A stretch of 64,000 nt of DNA from Mucilaginibacter sabulilitoris (GTDB taxonomy: Bacteria; Bacteroidota; Bacteroidia; Sphingobacteriales; Sphingobacteriaceae), in assembly GCF_034262375.1 (NCBI RefSeq), contig NZ_CP139558.1:3968001-4032000 (forward strand), written 5' to 3'. Shown here piece after piece: positions 35,881 through 46,400 of this stretch. The position numbers and the translations under genes were made by a program. Position 1 is the stretch's first letter. The number at the start of each line of letters is the position of its first letter. The notes beneath the pieces are model-generated. The model saw only the letters and a program-made list of their open reading frames with translations. It searched no databases and had not been told where the DNA came from.

Positions 35881-38244
35881 ATGTTAAAGAGTTATATAGT
35901 TATTGCTTTCAGAAATATCCGGCGTAACCTGAGTTATGCTTTCCTGAATGTTTTTGGGCTTACCCTGGGTATTGCCGCCTGTCTGATTATTTTTTTAATT
36001 GTAAGGAACGAGCTTGGCTATGATGCCTACAACAGTAAGGCAAACCGCACCTACAGGGTAACCCTGCACGCGCTCGATTTTAACTCTAACGTATCATTGG
36101 CCATCATACCGGCCATGCGTATCGACTTTCCCGAACTGGAGGCCACCACCCAGGTATTTTTCATGCGCGATGGAGTGGTTAAAGTAGGCGATAACCGTTA
36201 CAGCGAAAAAAACTATGCCTTTGGCGATGAACAGATCAACAAGGTTTTTGACTATCAATGGCTGGCCGGCGATCCTAATACCGCGCTCCGGCAACCCAAC
36301 AGCGTGGTACTTACCGAAACCATTGCCCAAAAATACTTTGATAAAAGCAATGCCATGGGGCAGCTGATCAACCTCGATAACGATTTAAACCTTAAGGTTA
36401 CCGGCGTAATTAAAGATTTGCCCGGCAATACCAGTATGCCCCTGAACTTTTTGGTATCGCTGCAAACCATTAGTAAACGGCTGGAGGGCGCCATGCACTT
36501 TTGGGCAATTCCCGGCGGTAGTTATGCCTATATTGTTGTTCCGCCTAATTATTCTATCCGCCAGCTTCAAAAAAAGATGCCCGGTTTTGTTAAAAAGAAC
36601 TTTGGTAATGATATTGCCAAAGCTGCCGTTATGCCATTACAGCCTTTAAAGGATATCCATTTCGATCAGCGTTACATCAATAATATTACAACACCTACAT
36701 CAAGGGATACTTACTGGGCGCTGATAGGGGTGGCCCTGCTTATTATCATTACGGCCTGTATCAACTTTATAAACCTTGCAACGGCACAGGCCATCAGGCG
36801 TTCAAAAGAGGTGGGGGTGCGTAAGGTTTTGGGCGCTACCCGTCAGCAACTCATCAGGCAGTTTATGGGCGAAACCACGGTGCTGGTGCTTATATCGGTG
36901 ATATTGGGTGTGCTCCTGAGTGCTGCTTTCCTGGCCGAGGCAGGGAAGTGGATGTCGATCACCATTGATGCAGGGCAACTGCTGCAACCCGTAGTAATAG
37001 GATGGATTGCCAGTATAACCTTGCTGGTTATTTTGCTGGCTGGTTTGTATCCATCTTTTATCCAGTCGGCGTTTCAGCCCGTCGATTCCCTGAAAAACAA
37101 GGTAAGTGTTTCAGCTAAAGGGCTAACGCTGCGCAAAGGCCTGGTAATTGCCCAATTCTCTATATCGCAGATATTGATCGTGGGCACGCTGATAGTAGCC
37201 CATCAGATGGATTTTTTTCAAAACCAGGACCTTGGTTTTAGTAAAGAAGCGGTTGTTTCTATCGGGCTTCCTGATGTTGCCAAACGGGAGGTTTTTGAAC
37301 AGCAACTGGAAAGTTACCCGGGCGTAAAGGAAGTTAGTTTTTCATCGGGTGCACCAAGTTATAATAGTTCGTTCACCAGTTTTTCTTCGCCCGAGCTTGG
37401 GCTCACAAAAGACGATGTAACGGAAGTAAAGTACATTGACGAGAAATACACCGATATGTTTCAGCTCAAAATGCTGGCCGGACAGAAAATTTGGAAAAAG
37501 AATCCCAAGGATACGCTACACAGTATTGTGATCAACGAAACCATGATGCAGAAGCTGGGTTTCCAGGACCCGCAAAAAGCAATAAACAAGCATGTAACAC
37601 TAAACGGCGACCAGCAATCAATCATCGTTGGCGTGATGAAGGATTTTCAAAGCGAATCGAAACATAAAAAACGCCGGGCCTGTGTTTTGGAATATAATGC
37701 CGACAGGCTATTTATGGCCGGTATCCGTATGCAGCCGGCAGGTATGAACAAAACCATTGGTTATATTGGTAAACAATGGTCAAAGCTGTTTCCTGATAAC
37801 TTGTTCCGGTACGAATTTATTGATGAACATATTGCCGCCATGTATAAACAGGAGCAAAAAGTATATACCGCTTTTCAGTTGTTTTCCTATATCGCCATTT
37901 TAATAGGTTGTTTGGGTTTATATGGGCTAATTGCTTTTGCAGCCTCACAACGTACCAAAGAGGTAGGCATCCGAAAGGTGCTGGGTGCATCTGTGTACAG
38001 TATTGTAAACCTGTTTACCAGGGAGTTTATATTTTTAATTGGCATTGCCTTCCTGGTGGCGGCGCCGCTTGGTTATTACATTATGCATACCTGGCTCCAG
38101 AATTTTGCCTATCACATTAGTATAGGGCCGGGAATATTTATTGTGGCCATAGCTGCGTCGGCAATTATAGCAGCTATTACAATTGCTTACCAGGCTATAA
38201 AAGCAGCATTAATTAACCCTGTGAAAAGTTTAAGAAACGAATAG
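35881..38244 (+). CDS. ABC transporter permease P3 (double FtsX type)
   Basis: A 787-residue protein; membrane blocks begin at the N-terminus, about 280 and about 666. Distinguishing segments are NVFGLTLGIAACLIIFLIV in TM1, INFINLATAQAIRRSKEVGVRKVLGATRQQL in the first FtsX domain, and CLGLYGLIAFAASQRTKEVG in the second. It ends NPVKSLRNE. It has no close sister in the window and is among the more divergent members. It lies 97 nt after P2 and 44 nt before P4. Confidence 0.92.
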   Translation: MLKSYIVIAFRNIRRNLSYAFLNVFGLTLGIAACLIIFLIVRNELGYDAYNSKANRTYRVTLHALDFNSNVSLAIIPAMRIDFPELEATTQVFFMRDGVVKVGDNRYSEKNYAFGDEQINKVFDYQWLAGDPNTALRQPNSVVLTETIAQKYFDKSNAMGQLINLDNDLNLKVTGVIKDLPGNTSMPLNFLVSLQTISKRLEGAMHFWAIPGGSYAYIVVPPNYSIRQLQKKMPGFVKKNFGNDIAKAAVMPLQPLKDIHFDQRYINNITTPTSRDTYWALIGVALLIIITACINFINLATAQAIRRSKEVGVRKVLGATRQQLIRQFMGETTVLVLISVILGVLLSAAFLAEAGKWMSITIDAGQLLQPVVIGWIASITLLVILLAGLYPSFIQSAFQPVDSLKNKVSVSAKGLTLRKGLVIAQFSISQILIVGTLIVAHQMDFFQNQDLGFSKEAVVSIGLPDVAKREVFEQQLESYPGVKEVSFSSGAPSYNSSFTSFSSPELGLTKDDVTEVKYIDEKYTDMFQLKMLAGQKIWKKNPKDTLHSIVINETMMQKLGFQDPQKAINKHVTLNGDQQSIIVGVMKDFQSESKHKKRRACVLEYNADRLFMAGIRMQPAGMNKTIGYIGKQWSKLFPDNLFRYEFIDEHIAAMYKQEQKVYTAFQLFSYIAILIGCLGLYGLIAFAASQRTKEVGIRKVLGASVYSIVNLFTREFIFLIGIAFLVAAPLGYYIMHTWLQNFAYHISIGPGIFIVAIAASAIIAAITIAYQAIKAALINPVKSLRNE

Positions 38245-38288
38245 CGCTACTGCAAACCAGTATAAAAAAATTTAATAAAACGGATCTT

Positions 38289-40661
38289 ATGATCAGGAAC
38301 AATATAAAACTCATGTGGCGTAGCCTGTTAAAGAACAGGACCTACAGTTTTTTAAACATATTTGGGCTGGCAATAGGAATAGCCTGTGCCGCCCTGATAT
38401 TTTTATGGGTTGAGGATGAGGTAAATTTTGATGTTGTAAATGTAAAAAAAGACAGGTTGTATTTGATTTTGGAGAATCAGAAATATGATACCTATGTTTT
38501 TACAGAATCATCAACCCCGGGCTTAATGGGGCCGGCAATGCAAACCGAATTGCCCGGTATAGCCAATACGTGCCGTACAACAGAGGGGGAAACATCATTT
38601 CTGTTTGCCGTGGGCGACAGGTCGTTTTTTGCTTCCGGAAAATATGCCGACCCATCTATCTTTAATATGTTTACCCTGCAATTTGCACAGGGCAACGCGG
38701 CTACAGCTTTTTTACAGTTGCATTCATTGGTTATCACTCAAAAAACAGCAAAAAAGTTTTTTGGTAATGATCAAAACATAATAGGAAAAAGCATACGGGT
38801 TGATAATAAGCACAATTATGTAGTATCGGGGGTTTTAAAAGATATACCTGCAAATTCAAGTGTTCAGTTTGAATGGCTTATGCCATATAAGGTATTTTTT
38901 GATCAAAATCCATGGCTAACAAACTGGGGAAATCAGGGAACAGCCACCTATGCAGAGTTAAAACCGGGTGTTGATCCCGAAACCATAAATAAACAGTTAT
39001 ATAATTACATTCAAAGGCGTGAACCCACTGCACTGGGGCATTCCTTTTTGTTTGCCATGAACGACTGGCATTTATACAGTGATTTTAAGGATGGGAAACA
39101 AACCGGGGGCGGACAAATTGAATATGTGCACCTGTTTACCATTATAGCCTGGATTATTTTATTTATAGCCTGTATTAATTTCATGAACCTGGCCACGGCC
39201 CGCAGCGAAAAACGGGCCCGTGAAGTTGGAGTGCGAAAAGTATTGGGGGCAGGCAAAAAACTGCTGATAGGCCAGTTTATTGGCGAAGCTTTATTTATGG
39301 CCTTTGTCGCAGCTTTTATCGCCATGGTTTTGGTTGCGCTTATTTTACCTGTATTTAACACATTGGTTCAAAAACAGTTAACAATTGGTTTGGGTAACCC
39401 CGCCCATATCGTTGCACTGTTGCTTATCACTATGGTTTGCGGCCTGGTGGCAGGCAGTTATCCTGCACTATACCTGTCATCATTTAACCCGGTAGCAGTG
39501 CTTAAAGGTGTCAGGTTAAAAAGCAGCGGCGCAACGTTTATTCGTAAAGGTTTGGTAGTGTTGCAATTCACGGTTTCTATAGTGTTGATTATCTGTACTA
39601 TTATTGTTTATCAGCAAATTCAGCATGTAAAAAGCCGGCAGCTTGGCTTTAATAAGAATAACCTTATTGATATGCCTATGCAAGGCAACATGGCTCAAAA
39701 TTATGATCTGATAAAACAAGACCTTTTGAGTACAGGATATATAACCAATGTTGCCCTTGCAGATCATGGTATTATTTATGGTGGAAACAACACTTCAGAA
39801 ATGACCTGGGATGGAAAACCGGCCAATTCAAAAGTATTGATATCACGAAGATTTGTTACACCCGAGTTTATGGAAACATCCGGCCTTACGGTGCTCGATG
39901 GCCGAAACCTTACGATGGCAGATACCGTCAAACCAGTCCGTTTATTGATCACTAAGTCATTAGAAAAACTAATGGGGAAAGGAAGTGCCGTAGGTAAAAC
40001 ACTTCGGCATGAGGGAGATACCACCAGCGCTACAATAGTTGGTGTAGTAAATGATTATGTATATGGTAACATGTATGGCAAGCCTGATCCGGTAATGTTT
40101 CTGTGCGCATCTCCAAATCAAACATCGGTAATGTATGTGCGCATGAAACCAGGCAGCGATATTGAAAAGGTTTTGACCAGCATGCAAAACATTATGAAAA
40201 AGGATAATCCGGCGTATCCGTTTGATTATAGATTTGTTGAAGATGAGTTTAACCAGAAGTTTTTGTCTGAAGCCCTGGTGAGTCAACTTGCAAGGGTGTT
40301 TGCCTCCCTTGCCATCATTATTTCGTGCCTGGGCCTGTTCGGATTGGCGTCTTACACAGCCGAACGCAGAACAAAAGAAATAGGGATCCGTAAAGTGCTT
40401 GGTGCCAGCACATCTGGTTTGGCAGGCTTGCTTTCGGGCGACTTTTTAAAATTAGTGGTGCTGTCATGCGCTGTAGCTTTTCCTCTGGCTTATTGGGCAA
40501 TGCAAAACTGGTTAAAAAACTATCAGTACCACATAGGTATAAACTGGTGGGTATTTATTGTAGCTGGTGTGGTTGCCATATTAATAGCTTTGGTTACGGT
40601 TAGCTTTCAATCTATCAAGGCTGCATTGGCAAACCCGGTGAAAAGTTTAAGGAGTGAGTAG
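38289..40661 (+). CDS. ABC transporter permease P4 (double FtsX type)
   Basis: A 790-residue protein; membrane blocks begin at the N-terminus, about 283 and about 672. It belongs with P6 and P12, which share WHLYSDFKDG (or WHLYSEFKNG) just before the first FtsX block and NFMNLATARSEKRAREVG-type sequence within it. The second block is CLGLFGLASYTAERRTKEIG. It ends NPVKSLRSE. The 162-nt gap after it holds a long-range inverted repeat made of AAAGCC/GGCTTT words. Confidence 0.92.
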   Translation: MIRNNIKLMWRSLLKNRTYSFLNIFGLAIGIACAALIFLWVEDEVNFDVVNVKKDRLYLILENQKYDTYVFTESSTPGLMGPAMQTELPGIANTCRTTEGETSFLFAVGDRSFFASGKYADPSIFNMFTLQFAQGNAATAFLQLHSLVITQKTAKKFFGNDQNIIGKSIRVDNKHNYVVSGVLKDIPANSSVQFEWLMPYKVFFDQNPWLTNWGNQGTATYAELKPGVDPETINKQLYNYIQRREPTALGHSFLFAMNDWHLYSDFKDGKQTGGGQIEYVHLFTIIAWIILFIACINFMNLATARSEKRAREVGVRKVLGAGKKLLIGQFIGEALFMAFVAAFIAMVLVALILPVFNTLVQKQLTIGLGNPAHIVALLLITMVCGLVAGSYPALYLSSFNPVAVLKGVRLKSSGATFIRKGLVVLQFTVSIVLIICTIIVYQQIQHVKSRQLGFNKNNLIDMPMQGNMAQNYDLIKQDLLSTGYITNVALADHGIIYGGNNTSEMTWDGKPANSKVLISRRFVTPEFMETSGLTVLDGRNLTMADTVKPVRLLITKSLEKLMGKGSAVGKTLRHEGDTTSATIVGVVNDYVYGNMYGKPDPVMFLCASPNQTSVMYVRMKPGSDIEKVLTSMQNIMKKDNPAYPFDYRFVEDEFNQKFLSEALVSQLARVFASLAIIISCLGLFGLASYTAERRTKEIGIRKVLGASTSGLAGLLSGDFLKLVVLSCAVAFPLAYWAMQNWLKNYQYHIGINWWVFIVAGVVAILIALVTVSFQSIKAALANPVKSLRSE

Positions 40662-40670
40662 ATAGGAGCT

Positions 40671-40800
40671 TAAAGCCAAAGGCAGAAAGCATAAAGCTTT
40701 AAAAAAAACGGAGAAGAACGAAAAGCTCAATGTGTAAAGTCAAAAGTATTGAGCCATTAATAGATAATTAACCCGGTAAAGCTTTAAGCCTTTGGCTTTA
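40671..40800. repeat. Long-range inverted repeat after P4
   Basis: TAAAGCCAAAGGC at 40671-40683 is the exact complement of GCCTTTGGCTTTA at 40788-40800, with about 104 nt between. The flanks add palindromic AAAGCTTTA words. It fills the P4-P5 gap and has no ORF. Its role is unknown. Confidence 0.65.
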
Positions 40801-40823
40801 TGCTTTAAGCTAAAAAAAGTATT

Positions 40824-43208
40824 ATGATCAAAAATTATTTAAAAACGGCCTGGCGTAATATTACCAATAACAAGTTTTACACGGCCATCAATGTAACTGG
40901 CCTCACCTTTGGTTTGGTTGTTGGTCTGTTTATGCTGCTTTGGGTGCAGGATGAATTGAGCTTTGACAAGTTTAACAAAAAAGGCCCCGAAATATACCGG
41001 ATAGCCATAGTTGGTGGTACCGATGTAAGCAAGCAAATGCTCAATTACATTATAGCCCCTGTTGCTACTTTCGCGAAAAACGAATTACCCGAAGTTAAAG
41101 ATGGTGTGCGCATCATGAACATTGGCAATACTTCGTTTAAGTATAAGGACAAAATATTTATTGAACAAAATATAGCTTTTACCGATCCTTCTTACTTTTC
41201 GGTATTTGATTTTCATTTGATCAAAGGCGAGGCGAAAAATCCTTTCCCGGATAATAATTCGGTTGTTATTACCCAAACCCTGGCCAAAAAATACTTTGGT
41301 AACGATGAGCCTGTAGGCAAAACAATAACCCTGGGCCAAAAGGATGTACTTAAAGTTACCGGTGTGGTTGATGATTACCCGGCTAATTCGAGCATCAAAT
41401 GCAATGCGTTGCTTCCGTTAAGCCGGTTTAACCAGCAGGCTTATATTAAAGATGCCAGGAGTTATAACGGTACCAACCGCATATCGTCAATGGATGCCGA
41501 CTGGATAAATTTTGGATTTGAAACCTACCTGCTCCTGAAACCCAATACCAATATAGCGCAACTGGAAAAAAAGCTGCAAACCATACATGAACGCAATAAA
41601 CCAGATGATGCACCGGTACCTTACATGGCGCAACCGCTGCTGCAAATGCACCTGTATAAAACCGATGGCAGTAATGGCGGCATTGAAACCGTACGCACCT
41701 TTGCTATTGTAGCCATTTTGATACTGGTAATAGCCTGTATCAACTACGTAAACCTGTCTACAGCACGGTCAATGCTGAGGGCTAAGGAAGTGAGCATGCG
41801 TAAAATTATCGGTGCAGGTAAGTTTCAATTATTTATGCAGTTTATGGTTGAAACCACCATGCTGTTTCTGATTGCTACCGTATTTGCGGTGGGGTTAATG
41901 TACGTGCTCATGCCGTTTTATAACAGTTTTTCGGGCAAGCAGCTGGAATTGGCGATAACCAATTACGAGGTATGGGTATATATTGCGTTAACATTAGCCG
42001 GCACGCTTGCCGCGTCGAGCATTTATCCGGCCTTATTATTATCGTCGTTTGAACCTTTGAAGGCGTTAAAGGGACGCGTAACTGCAGGTATTGGCAATGC
42101 AGCCTTCAGAAAAGTGCTGGTAGTGCTGCAGTTTACCATATCCATAATGCTTATTATAGGTACGCTGATCATAGGCAAACAATTAAAGTATATCCACGAA
42201 AAAAACTTAGGGTACGACAAAGAAAACGTGCTGTCGTTTTCCATGCAGGACATGCAGAAGCATTATGACGCGGTAAAGGCGGAGCTGTTGAAGCAGCCGG
42301 GTGTTTTGGCGGTTTCAAGAGGGGGCACCAATATTATTGACAATAACGGCTGGACGGGCGACGCTGACTGGGAGGGTAAATCGCCAAAGGCAAACCTGTT
42401 GTTTCACCCTGTATTTGTAGACAAGGATTTTATAAGCTTTTTCAAGATGAAAATGAAAGACGGGAGCGCCTTTACCGGTGTGGTAGCCGATTCAACCCAT
42501 TATATTTTGAACGAAGCGGCCGTAAGTGCCATGGGCCTTAAAGATCCGGTGGGTAAAACTATACGGATACAAAAAACCCGGGGAACGGTTATAGGCGTGA
42601 TGAAAGATTTTCACTTCGCAAGCATGCGTAAAAAGATTGAGCCCTCTGTGTTGATTTATAATCCTGATAATTGTTTCCGCATATACATCAAAACAACGGG
42701 CAGGGATGCCCAAAAGGCCATTGCTGCTGCCCAGCGCAGCTGGAAGCAGTACAACAATGATATGCCGCTGGCCTATTCGTTTTTAGATGAAAACTTTGAT
42801 ATGCTTTACAAGGCAGATGAACGCACCGGTTCATTATTTAACCTGTTTTCGGCACTGGCCATTGTTATTTCATGTATGGGGCTGTTTGGTTTGGCAACCT
42901 ACTCGGCACAGGTAAAAACCAGGGAAATTGGTATCCGCAAAGTGCTGGGATCAAGCGTTGCCGGTATTGTGAGGCTTTTGGCTACTGAGTTTATCGTGCT
43001 CATCATCATATCTATTTTCATAGCTGTACCTGTAGCCTGGTATGCGATGGATAAGTGGTTGCAGGATTATGCCTATAAAATTAGTATTACGGCCTGGGTA
43101 TTTGTGCTTGCTGGCGGTGGTGCTACACTTATAGCGCTGGCAACCATCAGTGTACAATCCATAAAGGCGGCATTAATAAACCCTGTTAAAAGTTTACGGA
43201 GCGAGTAA
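40824..43208 (+). CDS. ABC transporter permease P5 (double FtsX type)
   Basis: A 794-residue protein; membrane blocks begin at the N-terminus, about 292 and about 675. It is the sister of P2: LLWVQDELSFDKF, INYVNLSTARSMLRAKEVSMRKIIGAGK, GNAAFRKVLVVLQF, and the C-terminal WLQDYAYKISI. The second block reads CMGLFGLATYSAQVKTREIG. It ends NPVKSLRSE. P3 and P4 lie between the two sisters. Confidence 0.92.
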   Translation: MIKNYLKTAWRNITNNKFYTAINVTGLTFGLVVGLFMLLWVQDELSFDKFNKKGPEIYRIAIVGGTDVSKQMLNYIIAPVATFAKNELPEVKDGVRIMNIGNTSFKYKDKIFIEQNIAFTDPSYFSVFDFHLIKGEAKNPFPDNNSVVITQTLAKKYFGNDEPVGKTITLGQKDVLKVTGVVDDYPANSSIKCNALLPLSRFNQQAYIKDARSYNGTNRISSMDADWINFGFETYLLLKPNTNIAQLEKKLQTIHERNKPDDAPVPYMAQPLLQMHLYKTDGSNGGIETVRTFAIVAILILVIACINYVNLSTARSMLRAKEVSMRKIIGAGKFQLFMQFMVETTMLFLIATVFAVGLMYVLMPFYNSFSGKQLELAITNYEVWVYIALTLAGTLAASSIYPALLLSSFEPLKALKGRVTAGIGNAAFRKVLVVLQFTISIMLIIGTLIIGKQLKYIHEKNLGYDKENVLSFSMQDMQKHYDAVKAELLKQPGVLAVSRGGTNIIDNNGWTGDADWEGKSPKANLLFHPVFVDKDFISFFKMKMKDGSAFTGVVADSTHYILNEAAVSAMGLKDPVGKTIRIQKTRGTVIGVMKDFHFASMRKKIEPSVLIYNPDNCFRIYIKTTGRDAQKAIAAAQRSWKQYNNDMPLAYSFLDENFDMLYKADERTGSLFNLFSALAIVISCMGLFGLATYSAQVKTREIGIRKVLGSSVAGIVRLLATEFIVLIIISIFIAVPVAWYAMDKWLQDYAYKISITAWVFVLAGGGATLIALATISVQSIKAALINPVKSLRSE

Positions 43209-43282
43209 TTTAGCTAAAAGCGTAACACTGAAGCATAAAGCTGTTCATGTAATATAGTTTGGCTCTTAATATTTAAAATACC

Positions 43283-45649
43283 ATGATTAAAAATTATTTT
43301 AAAATAGCCTGGAGAAGTCTGGTTAAAAACAAACTATACTCTGCCATTAATATTGGCGGCTTAGGCGTGGGAATGGCAGTAAGCTTTATGCTGCTGATTT
43401 ATGTATATAATGAATTTGCTTTTGATGGCTTTCACCAGAAAAAGGACAGGATATACAAGGTTTTAAGAAACCAGCCGGCCAACGGCGAAATATATACCGG
43501 CGACGCCACCCCGGTGCCGGCAGCCCCGGCCATTATAAAAGATTATCCAGAAGTAGAGACTGCAGTGCGCGCCACCTGGGGGTACGATCAGTTGTTTAAT
43601 TACAACAATAAGCCGCTCAAATTTAATTTAATGGCTGCCGATGAATCATTTCTGGATATGTTCACATTTGATTTTGTTAAAGGTAACAAACACGACGCGT
43701 TTAAAGACCTGGCCTCGGTTATCATGACAGAATCAGCAGTGAAGGCGCTGTTTGGGGATACCGATCCGATAGGGAAGATGGTAAAGCTTAATGGTAAAGA
43801 TCTGGTAAAAGTTACCGCTGTTATCAAAGACATGCCTGAAAATTCAACCTTCAGGTCAAAGGCCATTATCTCGTGGAAATTCAATGAATCTGTTCAACCC
43901 TGGTTAAAGACCTCCGGGTGGGGTAATTATTCATTTGCAACTTATGTGTTATTAAAACCTGGCGCAAATGTAGATAAGCTTAACCGCGAAATGAAAAAAC
44001 TGATTACCCGCTATGACGTTAAAAACAAGGAAAATGAGCTGTTCCTTTATCCGTTTACCAGGTGGCATCTATATAGCGAATTTAAAAATGGGGTAAATAC
44101 AGGCGGCAGTATCGAGTATGTGAGGTTGTTCCTTTTCCTGGCCGTTGGTATTTTACTGATCGCCTGCATCAATTTCATGAACCTGAGCACCGCTCGGTCT
44201 GAGCGCCGATCGCGCGAGGTTGGCATCCGTAAGGTGGTAGGAGCCCGGAGAGTAGCCATTGTTCAGCAATTTTTAAGCGAATCTATCCTGACCGCTTTCC
44301 TTGCATTTCTGTTAGCGGTTATATTGATGCGGGTGCTGATGCCGTATTTTAATGAGATAATAGGTAAGCAAATGATTGTTCCTCTTGCCAATCAATGGAC
44401 ATGGATAACCGCCATTATGGTAATCCTGATAACCGGCATACTGGCAGGAAGTTACCCGGCCCTGTTTTTATCGTCATTTAAACCGGTAAAGGTTTTAAAA
44501 GGTGCAAATAATACCGGTAAAAAAACACTGCATACCAGGCAGATACTGGTGGTTTTACAGTTTATTTTTGCTACCTGCCTTATACTTTCGAGCATACTTA
44601 TTTACAAACAGATCGACTACATCAAAAACCGGCCCGTAGGCTATGCACAAAATGGTTTAATAGAGCTTGATCTGGAGGGTAATATGATTAAGGAATTTGA
44701 TAATTTCAGAAGGGATATCATTAATTCGGGTGCAGTGGTGGATGCTGCTACCTCATCGGGCAGTATTGCCAATAATAACAGCAGTACCTGGGGTGTTACC
44801 TGGCCCGGGCAACTGGCGGGCGAAGACAAGATACCGATTGACCAAATTGCCACATCCTATCATTTTGTTCCAACCTTCGGCCTGAATATTCTTGCCGGCC
44901 GCGATTTTGAAGAGGGCAGACCGGCAGACACTGCCGCTGTTATACTTAATGAAGCAGCTGTTAAAATGATGCACCTGAAAGCTCCTTTAGGACAGATAGT
45001 TAAATGGCAGGGTACCTCATGTGCTGTTATCGGGGTTGTTAAAAATTTTGTATGGGGATCACCCTATGAACCTGTAAAACCGGTAATTATAGGCTTTAAT
45101 AAAGGTTGGGCAAACGCAATAGGCGTACGTTTAAATCCAAAAGCTCCGGTATCAAAAAGCCTGGCAACTGTTGAGGCCATCTACAAAAAGTATAACCCAG
45201 AGTACCCTTTCCAATACAAATTTGTTGACGAAACCTTTGGTGAGAAGTTCAAAACAGAAAAATTACTGGGTACTTTGTCGAGCTCGTTCACCGTACTGGC
45301 TATCGTGATATCTTGCCTGGGCTTATTTGGCCTGGCATCGTTCTCGGCAGAGCAGCGTAAAAAGGAGATCAGTATCCGTAAGGTACTTGGCGCCAGCATC
45401 AGTAACCTGTGGTTCAACCTGTCAAAAGAGTTTTTAATACTCGTTGTCATTTCGTTCGTCATCGGGTCGGCCATCAGCTGGTATTACATGAACAATTGGC
45501 TTGGGCATTACACGTATCGTACCAATATGAGTTTATGGGTATTTGCGGCTACCATAGGTGTAAGTGTGGTGGTGTGCCTTCTTACTGTAAGCTGGCAAGC
45601 CATAAAAGCCGCCCTGAGTAACCCGGTTAAAAATTTGCGAAGTGAATGA
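43283..45649 (+). CDS. ABC transporter permease P6 (double FtsX type)
   Basis: A 788-residue protein; membrane blocks begin at the N-terminus, about 282 and about 669. It groups with P4 and P12 (WHLYSEFKNG, then NFMNLSTARSERRSREVG). The second block is CLGLFGLASFSAEQRKKEIS. It ends NPVKNLRSE, one residue off the usual SLRSE. It is the last permease gene before the IS3-family element; 155 nt of repeat-rich DNA separate its stop from the insertion. Confidence 0.92.
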   Translation: MIKNYFKIAWRSLVKNKLYSAINIGGLGVGMAVSFMLLIYVYNEFAFDGFHQKKDRIYKVLRNQPANGEIYTGDATPVPAAPAIIKDYPEVETAVRATWGYDQLFNYNNKPLKFNLMAADESFLDMFTFDFVKGNKHDAFKDLASVIMTESAVKALFGDTDPIGKMVKLNGKDLVKVTAVIKDMPENSTFRSKAIISWKFNESVQPWLKTSGWGNYSFATYVLLKPGANVDKLNREMKKLITRYDVKNKENELFLYPFTRWHLYSEFKNGVNTGGSIEYVRLFLFLAVGILLIACINFMNLSTARSERRSREVGIRKVVGARRVAIVQQFLSESILTAFLAFLLAVILMRVLMPYFNEIIGKQMIVPLANQWTWITAIMVILITGILAGSYPALFLSSFKPVKVLKGANNTGKKTLHTRQILVVLQFIFATCLILSSILIYKQIDYIKNRPVGYAQNGLIELDLEGNMIKEFDNFRRDIINSGAVVDAATSSGSIANNNSSTWGVTWPGQLAGEDKIPIDQIATSYHFVPTFGLNILAGRDFEEGRPADTAAVILNEAAVKMMHLKAPLGQIVKWQGTSCAVIGVVKNFVWGSPYEPVKPVIIGFNKGWANAIGVRLNPKAPVSKSLATVEAIYKKYNPEYPFQYKFVDETFGEKFKTEKLLGTLSSSFTVLAIVISCLGLFGLASFSAEQRKKEISIRKVLGASISNLWFNLSKEFLILVVISFVIGSAISWYYMNNWLGHYTYRTNMSLWVFAATIGVSVVVCLLTVSWQAIKAALSNPVKNLRSE

Positions 45650-45765
45650 GTAGTGAGTACTGAGTGGTGAGTAGTGAGTGGTGAGTGAAATTTGTCGGAC
45701 ACTATAGCGTAAAAAAATAGATAAGTCCTGATTTAAGAACGTATAACTCAGTACTCACCACTCAG
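45650..45765. repeat. GAGT-rich degenerate tandem repeat with inverted partner
   Basis: Directly after the P6 stop lies a run of GAGTAGT / GAGTGGT units. CTGAGTGGTGAGTA at 45660-45673 is exactly complementary to TACTCACCACTCAG at 45752-45765, so a long stem-loop could form. Confidence 0.65.
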
Positions 45766-45848
45766 AACTTATAACTCAAAACTCTCAACTCATCACCTTA
45801 AAACTGACTCGTCCTAAAAAAACTATACACTAAAACTATTAGTGTAAG

Positions 45849-46400
45849 ATGAAAAAAGAGGAAAAATTAATGCAAATGGTTCGCTTCTCGGAACAGGGTC
45901 ATTTTCAGGTAGCCGTTCGCGACGAGATTATCAAAGCTATTGAGCATGGCGTTGCCAGAAGTGTGTTTACCAAAAAGTATGGTGTAGCCAGAAGTACTTT
46001 ATCAGACTGGATGCGCGATCATGGATCGCCTGAATATCAGGCAAAGCGTCAGGGAAAGCATTTGAGTAAAGCAGAAAAGGAAACTATTATACGGTTAATT
46101 CAGCAAGGGCAGTTAACGAGGCACCAGGCTAGAAAGACTTATGAATTGGGTGGCGATGTTTTAGTCCGGTGGCTAAAGACAGCTTCCAGAAAAAATCCCG
46201 ATCTTGTCATAGACTCTCGAAATGCGATGAAGAAAAAAGCCACAGAACAGCCCGATACAGCAGATTCTGAAAAACAGGCTTTGAAAAAAGCTCTCCAGGA
46301 AGCGCAATTAAAGATTCACGCCCTTAATACGCTGATCGACGTTGCTGAGGAGCAATTTAAAATAGCCATCAGAAAAAAGCCTGGCGCCAAACAGTCATGA
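45849..46400 (+). CDS. IS3-family transposase OrfA (helix-turn-helix)
   Basis: A 183-residue protein with a helix-turn-helix (AIEHGVARSVFTKKYGVARSTLSDWMRDHG, about 31-60), a second HTH-like part (LIQQGQLTRHQARKTYELGGDVLVRWL) and a C-terminal leucine-zipper-like coiled coil (ALKKALQEAQLKIHALNTLI). It binds the IS ends. Near its end the heptamer A AAA AAG (46373-46379) sits in the correct phase for -1 ribosomal slippage, after which the reading continues without a stop into orfB. An OrfAB fusion is therefore the likely transposase. Confidence 0.92.
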   Translation: MKKEEKLMQMVRFSEQGHFQVAVRDEIIKAIEHGVARSVFTKKYGVARSTLSDWMRDHGSPEYQAKRQGKHLSKAEKETIIRLIQQGQLTRHQARKTYELGGDVLVRWLKTASRKNPDLVIDSRNAMKKKATEQPDTADSEKQALKKALQEAQLKIHALNTLIDVAEEQFKIAIRKKPGAKQS

